In this document: positions 34,012 to 47,700 of the stretch, piece by piece | Position numbering within the stretch: the stretch's first letter is position 1 | How the letters are laid out: every line of letters starts with the position of its first letter | Assembly: GCF_000237925.1 (NCBI RefSeq) | Contig: NW_017386025.1 | Coordinates: 2,356,001 to 2,420,000 of the forward strand | Length of the DNA stretch: 64,000 nucleotides | Reading direction: 5' to 3' | From: Schistosoma mansoni | Taxonomy: Eukaryota > Platyhelminthes > Trematoda > Strigeidida > Schistosomatidae | The notes under the pieces: generated by a model | Databases searched by the model: none | Told to the model about the DNA's origin: nothing | What the model saw: the letters and a program-made list of their open reading frames with translations, nothing else | Translations under genes and position numbers: made by a program

Positions 34012-37000
34012 GTAGATGAGCAGCATTACAATGAAATTTGTGAATAATTTATTTAGTAGTTGCTGTTACTAGTGAAGGAACTGAGGATATTGATATTATG
34101 GGTGACGAATACACAGAAAGCCGAGAAGAAGATGGAAGTCTCGATTTCGATAATATGAGTATGTTTATGTGTATTAGATGGATTCTTTCTTCCAGGAAAA
34201 TCTGTATCGTTTCGCAGAACTCCAGTTGAACTCATTGCTCCGGCTAAATATGTAGACGATGAATATGGAGTGGAAAGTGCACCAGAGTCGTCTTCTGATA
34301 AGGAAGAAGTAAGTTTGTCAGATACATTAGTAAGAAAACCGATAAATAATCAAAGGAGTTGAAGGATGTAATTTGTCCAACAAATATTCTACCAGAAATG
34401 TAAACGCAATACTGACGAACTAGAGTCTATGTGAAAGCTATAGTCAGAACAAGGATAACTTGACTTTGATTTTTATTTATTTCAGTATTGCCAGTCTTAT
34501 CGAAATGAATAGAAAATTATGAGTCGCAGCCACATTATTGTGATGTAATATTGTCCTTCAACTGGCAGGTCACATGCAACAGGAATGGTGTACAGGAACA
34601 TAAGACCAGGTTGATGTGGTAGGCGTTTAAACATCGATTTGATAGGTTAGTAATCGACATAACTAACTGGAGTGTCAAAGATTTGATGTTCATTTATTAG
34701 CTCAACAGTTGAAAGCAGTTGTGAACAAATGTTAATTGTTTCTTCATACTTGTTCGCATATATTAGCAAGGTGCATCTATATTCGGCAAACTGTTGAAAA
34801 TGTCTGACTCGCTCAATAAATCCAGTTTAAGCTTATTTGACCTTCTGATTTTTGAGAACAAACCCTTTTTATGACAATTGTGGGTTTTCTTTTTATTGAT
34901 ATATATAGAGAAAAGCTGAGGGGTTTTATTAGTGAACTGAATATTACAAATTCTGGCTGAAATCACTATGTCACCGATGTATTAACGTGAAAACAAAAAT
35001 ATAAACCATTTTTTCAAGCCGACTATTTATTGCGTATAAGTTATTTTCTAACAATGATTTGTCTACCGAGATTTAGATTTTGGTAAGAGATATCATAATA
35101 AAAAAGTACACTGTTTTTCAATAATGAAGATTCTCACCATGTGTTTATAATCTAGTTTACAATAGCCCATAATGTTTCAGAATAGGTAAAGGGTACGCTA
35201 GCAATCAATTTAATTCATGATATATACCAGTGGAGACATATAGTCAATAAACATAATTCATGTATCATTTCTAACCTCTTATATTTCATCAACTATCTGA
35301 TTTCTAGTCTTTTCAGAATGACAAACAAATCTCCATTTCTGGTTCAATTCTTTGTCAGTAGCACTGTGTGAAGATATCTATAACTAAGCTAAAACTTTTC
35401 TGACACACAAGATTACCATCTAGATTAAAAACGTTAGCCAGTTAACATTTTATTTATATCAGTCTATTGTTCTTCATAGAAAACATTGCCCAATTAGTAC
35501 TCTTTATGGACGATGGCAACATAAAATTGATTTTCTTTCCATGACATATACAATTAAGTTAAAGTCATATGTTTTGTATTTTTTACACTTTAAAGCCTAC
35601 CATTAATGTCAGAATAAAGTTTAAACTAATGTTAGCCTTTTCATTTTGGCCGTAATATTTACAAAGTTTTATTTAGCATATATACACATATACAAATTCT
35701 TACAATCAATTTAGTGCTGTTTTTTAAGTAGTTTCAAGTGAATACGTAACCGAAATACATACATTTAATCAATTAGTATACAAAAAGAGGTAGTTCAGAA
35801 GTCACAAATTTGAATCAGATAAGCATAGTTAGTGATGTTCTTTGAATTAAAAGAAAATGGTTTTATGGAAAGTGTATCATCACGTATAGAATCTGTATAA
35901 AGAAATCTTTTAATGAGTTATGGTGATGAAATTATAGGAGAACCATCATTATCACCAAGTTGATATGGAAAATTCATGCGTAAAAATCATTATCTACTAT
36001 TTATCATTCGTTTTTCACAATCTCATCTATCATTTACTGAACTATGCTATGAACTGTGCTATGTAAAATCTGAACCTGTTGTACGTTTACTCTGTTATGG
36101 TAAAAAGAGTTTCTATTAACAATTTCAAACGCTCCAAGCACTGCCCATATAAAATATGTAGTGAAACATTTGATTTTTTTACATTCTCTCCAAGTGTTTT
36201 TTTTCGATTTTCTTAACTTTATCCTATGCTACACCATATTTTTATAGATTTTCCATGATGATCTAGCTTCAATTGACTCATGATCTCAACTATATAAAAT
36301 TACCAAAATCTCCAGAAAACCCCCTTCAGATTTGATATGCTTCAATTCTGTTGTTTTTCAAAATTCCCTTTTATGTTTAGTATCCTACTCGAGAAGAATA
36401 TACAAATCGTGAATGGATAAATAAACCAATATCTAATTGGGTTAATGATACTTATGTTAATATTCCAAATATTTTAGATCAAGTTGATAATTTTGAAAAT
36501 GTAAAAGATGAACAAAATGTAGACAATAATTTTAATTTTCCTTATATATTACAAGTAAGTTAGCTAACTGGTGATGTTGCTTTTTATCAGAATTTCATTC
36601 ATCAGATATCAAAAATCAAGAAACTGTTTGAAATTGGCATACCTAATAAAAGTAAACTACGATTGTTTAATAAGTATAAATAGACATATACACATATACA
36701 TGCCCCAAATGCCCTGGTTCGGCCGAGAATGGGGAGAGACCGCTCTCCCTCTCCAAATGCTCTCACATGGCCACGCGTATACAGCCTCTGTCAGGGAAAT
36801 CCTACTCACTGCCTTCTCGTGACGGGGGTGTTGTTTACGAAATGAAGAGGACGAAAAGCGAGTGTCCGGCACTTGAACCGGGTTGGTGGACACGGAAAGT
36901 TCACCTAGGGGAGTTGGAAAACCCTGATTACAAACCAATGTTGCACATGGGCTCCAGTATCCTGAGGGAACAAATGGCGTATGAATCAATCGTTGGTCAC

Positions 37001-40000
37001 CGGCTACCATGAGACCGCATCTCCTTACAATGCTCCACTGCCTTGTGGATCAGATCTTTAGGTCAAAGGCTCCGAGTGTGGCCCACTAAGAAAACCACCT
37101 GCTTTGGTCTGGGCAGCCGGGTAATATCACAGCCCTCATACAAATCAAATGAGATTTGTGTGGCGTATATATATCTGGTGCCCCTTTTTACCAATATTTA
37201 TGTGTTTGAATAAGTAATAAATAAAACGCTTATACATTTAATATAAATAATAGAATTTTATATGGTAAACAGTTTCTTTACCGATTCCTATTTTTTTATT
37301 ATTTTGTCAGAACACATTGTCATTATTGATATTTAGTTCATCAACTATACTGTTCGACTTAAATTTTTGTGGTTTGGCTTGATTTAATCAAAACACAAAT
37401 TATATTATGAGTGAATGAAGTACTATTTTGTACGATTTCTTCTTAGATCTATAAACATCTAACTGGTAATATTTTTATAAGAATAATCTTGAAGATACTA
37501 CAAAAGAAAACACTTAAGACAATAAAACATACCATTTAAAGGATCAAAATGACGGGATAGTCAAAGCTAGTTAACTGTTTTTGAAGTTTGATGACATTTT
37601 AGATTATCGCTTTAAAGACAGAAGTCCAACGATTAGTGATAGTTGCTTTATAGTATGCTTTCGTATATATCCAGTATTCTCCTGAATGAGTTGATCAATA
37701 GATCAGATATCAATTCCTTCTGGAGTAGATTTCAAGGTAAGATTATTTGATAGGCCAAACTTAAATACACAGACATAAAGTTTGTTCTTCGCTTTTGACC
37801 TCACCTGTTGAATCCTTTAAGTAGTGCTGACATAGTCAGATAAGAAGAGAATGTCTCAGGCCTAAAGTCATTTGTTATTATAACCAAAAGGGGTAAATCA
37901 TCAGTTACTTTATGGCTTAAATTTACTTCTTGATTTAATCATTCATACTAACTGATAGATAGGTAATATTCGATTGAAAATTTTATTTATCACAGTGATA
38001 GCTTTAATTTGTAATGACATATTTAATCACTGAATCAATTGCTCCTTCTTTGAGTGGATAATCCTTCAGGTGTTTTTATATTGGTTATGTAACCAAATCT
38101 TTATTTAGGCCATTTCAATTAAATCAGGATTTTATCCAATATACTATACGTTGGAACATTATCTTATAATATAGATGTTGGATTGTAGAGAACTGGTCCT
38201 ACTGACTGATTTGTGCTTGACATTCAATCAATGAGTTACAGGTTCCGACCCCACCTGACCAACTTTGATTTGAACAGTCAAACCAAGACTTGAAGTCGGT
38301 CCATAGAATTATTAGTTGTCGGACTGGGCTGTGTAGGTGGGTACAGACTACATAAATTGGATCCGCGCGGCTACCGTAACCGACAGTTGGGGACATTTAG
38401 CGACGGCTCATAATCGGCCGTGAAGACACAAATGCATTCAATCTGTGTATTGAAGCACTTATACTTTTATTCCACGAATTAATTCCCTTTATCGGATCAT
38501 ATTGTCTATGTCAAATCTATTCCGCTTCCACTGATAATATTACTACTTCTGTAATAAACGAGAACACAAGTAGGGACAATCAAATATATTTGAATACAAA
38601 AGTATAGAATATTTTAGTGAAATTTGATAACTATACAGTAAATACTTCATTTGCACAATGTCAGTCAGTCATCTCAGACTTTATTGTTCTTTTATTTTCA
38701 CACCGATCATTCTGTTCTCGTTCTCTTTTCTTTGATCTTCTTAACCTTCTACTGCCAGGCATTTAACTTTCGATTGACGATACATACTACTTATATCTGT
38801 CGACATCAGTAGCACACACCACACTTCTACTATTCTGGGATTTGTCTTGATAATTTCAACTCGTTTTGCTGATGTGGTGTGGAAACTTGAATACATGTGA
38901 CAGGTTCCACATTGCTTATGATTGATAGACCACAATGGTTTTATTAGTGTTCATACAAAATAGTGCACCTCAAGACTGAGTGCATAAAAATGTACTTAAT
39001 CACTGAATTACATTGATTTTATAGATTTACACCATAAATATGAATAAACAACATTCTTTGTGTTGCAAAATAAGTGTTTTTCCCCATCCTCATTCATCAT
39101 TCATACTAGTTCACATCAGTAATTCAGTTTTTATCAGCCTAACACCCGGCACAAATGTACATCGGTCCAAGGTGCCATAACTCAAGTCAAAACAGCAAAA
39201 TGAATACTATAGATTTGGAAGAACTATATCGAGACCAATGAAGATCTAAACACAATAAAAAACAAATATGATCATACATATGATTCGGAAATGATAATTA
39301 AGTCAAGACTTTGAGGTAGATAGCAAATGAATATAACTGCCCTACTGCCACTAATTTCATGTTTTATCATCCAACGGCTAAGTTATGTAAATAATGACGT
39401 CAGAAACCCGTGCCAGTGAACATGTAGAGATCAGATTTAAATTGTCAAGATATTCTTAGTATGATAAAATACGTCTGTAAATAACCTTTTCTTAATAAAA
39501 TTCAACGGAAACAGTATTAAGACAAAAATTTTTTTCACAGAATTTCCTTCACAATTACGTAGGTACTTAGTCTGGACAAAAGTCTCAATAAGCACATCAC
39601 TTACGTCCAGAGTTCCCTCCCTACAAAATCTAACATCTCAATTGTTTGCAATATTCTAATAATCTGTATTTCTTTAACAGAACCTCAGTAATTGACATGT
39701 GAATGGATATTTTTCTTTAAGAAAAATGGTGCAAACATTTCACTACGGATAGTGTTCACTTATATTTTTGTTGTTTATTTCAGATGTTTATTCAAATATT
39801 GTAATAACTAAGCGTACACTGATGTAATTCGATCTTATCCGGGTTTCTTTATGGAACTTTAACAGCACTAGAAACACTGACATGGTGAGAGTAACATGAA
39901 CTAATTAAAGATTCTTTTTAAGAAATTCTCTAGACAACCTCCTATATCTGGTTGCATAAGATAAACATCAAAAATTTACAACCTAATAAGATTGAAAACA

Positions 40001-43000
40001 TAAACATGAAAAACAGATATGTCTATCATATTATTTATCCAATCAGAATATTGTTTTCAAGGCAAAACAAGTGTGCTAAGCATTATGCTGACCAATCAAC
40101 ATTTAAGAAATTACTTTATTTGATCTGTCTAAATTAATCATGTTTTTCCATATGACGTTCTTTTTCATTTGAGTTAATTAACTTTCCTAATTCTGTAATT
40201 ATGTGATCTAGAATTTTTCTTTTCTTGCATTGAATATCACTCATTTAAAGGTTGTAAAAGATATCTGTTGTAGAAATAATATAGAAAAGTTGAAATTAAC
40301 TTCTTTGGCTCAAACATATGCTAAACGAATTGCAATAGCAGATGGTATTAAAAATTGTAAATTTTGTGGTCGAATTTTATCGTCTACATTGACAAAACCA
40401 TTACATTTATCAAATGAAGAATATTGTTGTGATCGCTATCATCGTCTTTTTCGTTTGGCTGTTAATTATTCTGAAATGTTATATAAACGTTATCGTCAAC
40501 AACGACGTGATCATAATAGACAGAAATTAAATGATCTAATAGAAGATACATCAGAGAATCGACTTAGTGAATCTGGTACAAAAATTGTAGGATTAGAAAC
40601 AGAGTTGTTAAGTAAGTTGGTCGTATATTTGTAAAGTATTCATTAAATCATTAACAGTGTACAAAATTAGAAACATATTGATTTTATATAGATATTACGT
40701 TGCGGAAAATATAACTAGCCATTTAATATTAAATCGAAGAAGGATTTTCTTGTGACTTTATAAAAGGTCGTTGCCAATTTTTTATGATCTTATGTCCGGC
40801 TTTTATTACGTGATTTATTCACCAATCGGAATACGACTTGTCCAATCTTAACACTGTGCCAAATCAATGACGTTCGACCAGTATGAGCAGTCTAGCGTCC
40901 TTATTGGTCCCTTGTCCGCCTAGCCCTTCCAGCTGAGTCCAGAACACCAATTACAGCTTCTGCTATGCGAATCATTGATTTCAAGCATATTTGGTTTATA
41001 TACCAGACAGACAGACTATATCAACACCATAAAATAGAAAATAATATTTATACAAGATCAAACCAAATGTAGCTGTGAACGTGAGAGACAGTAATCAATA
41101 AACTGAATATAATTTAGGGACAGTAAATCGTATAGTAATAATAATCCATGGGTCAAAATGAAGCTTATAATAAGATGAACATAGATATACACAATCTCAT
41201 TACTCAAAAGTTAAACAGTAAGAATACATATAGAATAATAGTCCATTATTAGGTCCCGGAAGTTACCTGTACTTACGTCTGTACTAGGATATGACAAACA
41301 TATAGACATTATTTACAGTTGACTAAGACTATATTTTGAATATCAATCATCCGATGAATTCAAGCAGATTTTTAATACGCTTATAGTTTTCGTAAATAAA
41401 GGTAATTTGAAAATCAAACTCAGCTAAATTCTTCAGCAGATAACTAGGCAATATTTTCATGTTGCATTAGTTGTTTAATTATTTCTTAATCCTTTGAAAA
41501 TTGAAGAATATGACGGTTGTAACATTGTATTACTCCTCATTAACATTCTTCTATCCTCGATAACCAATCAGAAGGAGAACATAGCAAACCTATATACCTT
41601 CTACAATTCTGACTACAAAAGTCATCTTGTATGTTCATTACACAGCAATAACTCAGCACAAATAAGATATTACAATTTTTACATGACCGAATCATAAAGG
41701 TTGAGAAACTAAACAACTGATGAGTAACTGATAGCAATAATATCGGAATGGTAAAACACATATCAACGGTTAATCAGTTCAATGAGTTTATAATTAAAAC
41801 AATAGGAAAATACCATAAATCAAGTATTTAATAATTGCGCTCTAAAAATAAACATAGTAATTCACCATGTAATAGAATTTAACATTTCATCTTTTCTATA
41901 TCTCCTCTCCTATATAACAATGACCTTAAGTAAACCTTGTTTTCATATATATATGTTTGCCCTGCTCACCGCCGCTCCCTACTAAAAGTTCCTAATCGTA
42001 CACTCATCTGTTATAAGTTTGTTCATCCCAACCAAATAGAACATTTTTATCTTATTTTTTTATTATATAACATTTCAAATTCACTTATGACATATTTCCC
42101 AAGTAATTAAGTAATTTATCGCTAGATCACTTCACGAGGTTATGGATAAATCCTCTTCAAATAATCCCATATATTTGCTTCCAATCTTTGTTGGACAACA
42201 ATTTCATAAGAATATCTTTTAAAGATTTGTACATCACAGAGACTATTATCCAGTACAATAATAATAACACGATATACTTGTGAATTAACTCTTAGCAAAT
42301 AAGAATGAAATCAATCCTCCTTATAGATTTTGAACTAAAATCCTTATTTAAATCAAAATAACTAACTAGGTTAAATTTACTTAGCACTGTTTGTTTGAAT
42401 CTTCCCATTGATGTTTAGGACTGCAACTGGTCAGTCTCTAATTGACATATGTGCATACTGTGCGTATTACCTCGATATAGCCTTAATTCACAAGCATCGT
42501 AAGCAAAGATGGACTCAGGAATCAATAGCTGAGTGGATAACGCGATGGCGTTTAAAGCGAAAGGTACTGGGTTCGAGTCCCAGAGTGAACATCAACTCTG
42601 GGATGCAGGTACATCCAGCTGACGAGTCCCAAATAGGACGAAACGCGCGTTCTGGATTCCACTGCTAACCACTATCCATCTTAACTAACTAGGTTGTTTT
42701 TGTATTCAAATGATAACGTTTTTTTCTACTGGATAATGGTATACAGTTGGTTGACTCTTTACCGATTATCATTTATAACATAAGCATTGATGGTCTCTAT
42801 GGTGATCATCTCATATACTTCAATTAGTAACAGCAAAGATCATGTTATATATGTAGTTGACATCTAATTTGATCAGTATACACATAATATTGATTACTAA
42901 TCAGTAACCAACTAATCTAGATAAATATGATACGAATTAGGTTTTACATGAATCTAATTATCAGTTTAAAAAAAATTAAATTAATATAATAAAATATTCA

Positions 43001-44672
43001 TTTTTACGGTTATAACTGTGTCTATATTTAAAATAATTTCATAATTCATGTTTTAATTAATTACTGAATTTGACATCATTTAATTGTTACTATATTCGTG
43101 ATATTTATCGAATTCTGGCTAAATTGATACTATGTTGAAAGGTTAATATCAACTTTAGTAAGGCTCACTTATAAAGGCAAATGAATAAAGGATGAGAAGA
43201 TTATTTCTTGATTAAAGTGTATATTCATAGTTGAAAGCGTGAGTCATTTGAAGCTAGACCACCTGGGAAAGCCTGGAAGCACTGGACAGTAGTTTCGTCC
43301 TATTGTGGGACTCGGTTACGTGCTCTGGCGTGAGACTGGTAGGTCCTGAGTTCGAATCTCGCGAGGCGAGGTCGTGGATGCGCACTGCTGAGGAGTCCCA
43401 CAATAGGACAAAACGGCCGTTCAGTGTTTCCAGGTTTTCCATGGTGGTCTAGCTTAAATTGACTCACGCTTTCAACTATGAAAATACTAAATCTCCACAA
43501 AAACCCCTTCTGATAAAGTGTATATACCAAAATAGATGGTTGTCTATTCAATGTAAATGACTAGTTTTGATGATGAAAACATTGTTTGATACTTAAGACG
43601 AAGTTTTAAAGTAGGAATATGCTTTAGGACTAGATTATAGAGTTTATGATTTAAGTTTAGGGTTAGAGTTAAGATTAAGATCCAAATTTAGGGTTAATGA
43701 TTATGATGAAAGGTTTGGAATTTATTGTTAAGGTTAAAATTTAGAATATAGGGCATAGGAATAATGACTAAGGTACACATAAACTAACCAAAAAGCCTTA
43801 TCCTAGTTTTAAATCATAAACTTAAATCATGATTGTAATTATCGATCATAAGCATTCATCTTAACTCTAATTCTAAATCACTCACATTAACTGTTTTCAA
43901 ACGGAATGAGTTGGTCTTCATACCTGATTAGCTCGCTCATATAAGTCAGTCTTACTGATTGCTACTTGTAAATTAATTAGTATCATGGCTTTAAAAGAAT
44001 CATATTGACTAACTTGCTGATACCTTTTATCTCCTAAATATTACACATTATTTTAATTTGAATATATTTGCGTTGTCAGAAGGGGGTTTGTGGAGATTTT
44101 AGTAATTTTTATAGTTGAAATCATGAATCAATTGAAGCGAGGCGGGATCGTGGATGCGCACTGCTGAGGAGTCCCACAATAGGACGAAACGGCCGTCCAG
44201 TGCTTCCAGGTTTTCCATGGTGGTCTAGCTTCAATCGAATCATGATTTCAACTATATTTCCGTTGTGTTGTTTCTCTCATACATTTTATTATCCATATTT
44301 CATTTATCCGATGCTAAAATATGGTAATTTTATTTGGCATATGTCCATCCTGTGCGGACACTATTGATAATCATAGTCCATCTGTTCACTCAGTTATTTT
44401 ATGTGCCTTATTCATCAGTTTTGTAACTAAGGTAATGTGATGATATGTATGATATTGCATAGAGGTTAGCTATGTTATTGGTAATATCCATTTACTGTTG
44501 GAATGGTAGCTATTACTTGTATTTTTTTAAATCACTCTTCTTTTTATATACACTGACAAACCTGTGAGTGAAACGTTAAAGGAAACAATAGAAAAACAAG
44601 ACCAAAAATATGTAGACCTGAACAATCATCAGGAAACTTCAGAGTAAGTTGAGTAACTTATAAAGTCAAATG

Positions 44673-44707
<35 letters not shown>

Positions 44708-47700
44708 TATTTAGTTACTTATGTAAACTGTTCAATTTAAAGGTAGATTTATATCACGAACTGATTTCGACTAGATAACCGTTGAAAACATGAGAGCACT
44801 GAACCATTGTTTCGTTTTAATAATGGACTTTTCAACAGTGTGAGGCTCGTACCTTCAGGTCTATTAGGGAGCAATTTAACTTTTAACTAACTGAGTCTCC
44901 ATCTAATAATCTATATATCTAACTCCTGTGAACTAGGAATATTGCCCAACGATCATCCTGTACCATCATTAATATCTCTTACTCCTTATGTCGTTGAACT
45001 ATACAGGTCATTGTTTCTCAACAGAACTTAAAGAATTCTTACTAAGGTTAATCACTTATGCCCATATGATTATAAATGAAATAAATCAAGATAAAAGACG
45101 TGTCCTATTGGATTCCGTCAAAATAGTGCAAGCATAACTTGATCATTGTAAAGAATGGTTTTTCCAGTATCCATCATTGTTATGGTCGTAAACGCACACT
45201 ATTGAGAAGTTATGATCAAATTTATTGACTAACACTCCCTGATTTCCAACGGTTGTCTAAATGAATTTATTTTGTGATATAAACCATCTTTTAAAAAATT
45301 TTAATGATCTTATACTTTGAAAATATCGAAATGGAGTAAATCTATCATTGTTTTCGTATTATGAATTTGTTTGCCTGTTTCATAACTTTATTCAGATTGA
45401 CCTTTTGATTACTATATTCAGTTTATAGATTATTCTATTAAGATTCAATCAGGTATGTTTATACAGGAGTCTCTTATTTATTGGGTATACACACAGTGTT
45501 GTCTTTTCTGGTGTATAAATTATACACTTATCTGGTGATCTGTCATTAATGGTTGTTGTTGTATATCTGAATGTATCTCAAATTCTATGTTGTGATTACA
45601 CTTTTAAATTTAGATATAGTATGTCATTATCTTGAATTGACTGAGTCTAAAAATATAGTAACTGTCGGATGCCCGTTCGGTATCTTAAAGATATCATGTT
45701 TGCAACGATACCTAAAGGAGGTACTCATTAGTATTTATGACGGCCGATTTAGATACATACACTTCCTATGTTCTTACTCAATCAACTATGAGAATGAGGA
45801 GACGAAGGTGTAATTGGCAGGATCACATATTTAGGTCCACATATCTTAGGTATATATATATATATATTTCCCTCTGAATCAAACGAAGAAATTTAGGCTG
45901 GTTGCTATCATTGAAGTCCTTGAGTCCTATCTAGAGTCCGGTGGGCACCGCAGGTACTGTAGAAGATTGATCAAAAAGGTTAAGAATTTCACTTACATGG
46001 TTCATAAACTACTGTGTCATCACATCATTTCGTTACTTTTTCATATAAGTTTTTATGCTAATTTCGTGAGAACTAAGAGAAATCATTCAGAAACGTAGTT
46101 ATGACACGATAAAGAGTCCAAATATAAGCTGGATTTATAATGAATAGATTAGTTTATATAATAAAAATAATCTCCCTCAAGACAAAGAAAACTTATAAAT
46201 TTTGAAAACGAAACTCATAAACTACGTAAAACTAACACCATCTACACCAAAGTTTCATTACATTTTAAGTCACAGATTCTTGATTTCGACAACTTGTGTA
46301 CTATCTGCATCTAATAAGTGACCGCTCTTAGTATTATTTGAGCTTTCTTGTTTAATATAGTTTCACCGAAAAAACCACTGTACTTTTGACTCAGGTCATG
46401 ATCAGTCAAATAATTCAAAGATGAGGCAGTTACCTACCGAATACAATAGAAGATAGTCGTGCAATATCGTGGATTGGTTGAAGTTAGACATTAACACCGT
46501 TGGATCCTGGCACAGTGATCTAAAAGTTAAACATCCACACGAGATCGACTGTCCTGTGTTCGATTCCCACATGCGGGATTGTGGGTGCGAAATGCTAAGA
46601 AGTCCAGTACTAAGATAAAATGGCCGTTTAGTGCTTCAATTTTTTCAATGGTATTTTAACATTGATTGGTTCCTAACCTAAATTAAAACTCAATAATCTC
46701 CACGACCTTATACTGATAATTTAAGGATGATTAGAAAAATTGACAATAATGTACTTTACTTTATATAAACTCGAAATATCGTTAGCGTAAATTTTGTTAT
46801 TGAATTGTTTCTATATTTCTGTTTATTCTTCAGTGTAATACTGGTTAATGAATCAAGTTTTTTTTGGCAGAAAAGGAAAGTTCTTAACTTATTACAAGGA
46901 AAGAGATTTAGAATGTTTATTTAATTGTTTATACTACAAAAAATATGCTTGATACAGTAGGGTATCGAAAAATGGTACAATTAGTAACAAAAAATTAAGA
47001 AGAGAAACGAGAAACATTTGATGGTATTGTTTAATTGAGAAATTAAAATAAATTTTGTTCAATCACAATTAGTATCTGGTTACTATTTATAGATGATATA
47101 ATTGGAAGCTAAACTAAGATTATCACCGGCTTTTATTCTGTAACGCACTTGGTTTGTTTTAGAGTCAGTGGGTTAAACAATCATAATAAGAACTTTATCC
47201 AAATTTCATATACTAACAGAATAAAATTATTCATCATTCTATGGTTGTGACTTAAATTGGCTGCTTTTTTATTTTATCACTTAGTCCAAACATAAGCAAG
47301 TTATATGATGTACAAAAGTCGTTCGAGCAACATGTAGTGAATGTAAATAGGCTATCAATACATAGGCTATATATATATTTATATATATATAATGTGTTTT
47401 AGAAGGGGGCTTTTTGTGGAGATTTTAGTAAATTTATATAGTTGAAATCATGCGTCAGTTGAAACTAGACCACCATGGAAAACCTAAAGGCATTGGATGG
47501 CCGTTTTGTCCTACTGTGGGACTCTTCAGCAGTGCGCATCCACGATCCCGCTCAATTTCGTGGATTAGTTGAAGTTAGACATTAACACCGTTGGATGCCG
47601 GCTAGGTGATCTAGTAGTTAAGCGCTCGCGCGCGAGACCAATCGGTCCTGGATTCGAGTCTTGCAAGGCGGGATTGTGAATGCGCACTGCTGAAGAGTCC

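Noticed and set aside
40230-40250. ATG at 40230 as the start of a separate gene
   Set aside because: It lies in the intron just before the acceptor tcatttaaag; exon 5 joins in phase 0 to exon 4.
43640-43760. TTAGGG-like motifs suggesting an interstitial telomere repeat
   Set aside because: Only a few scattered 'ttagggtta' units among unrelated sequence; no array.
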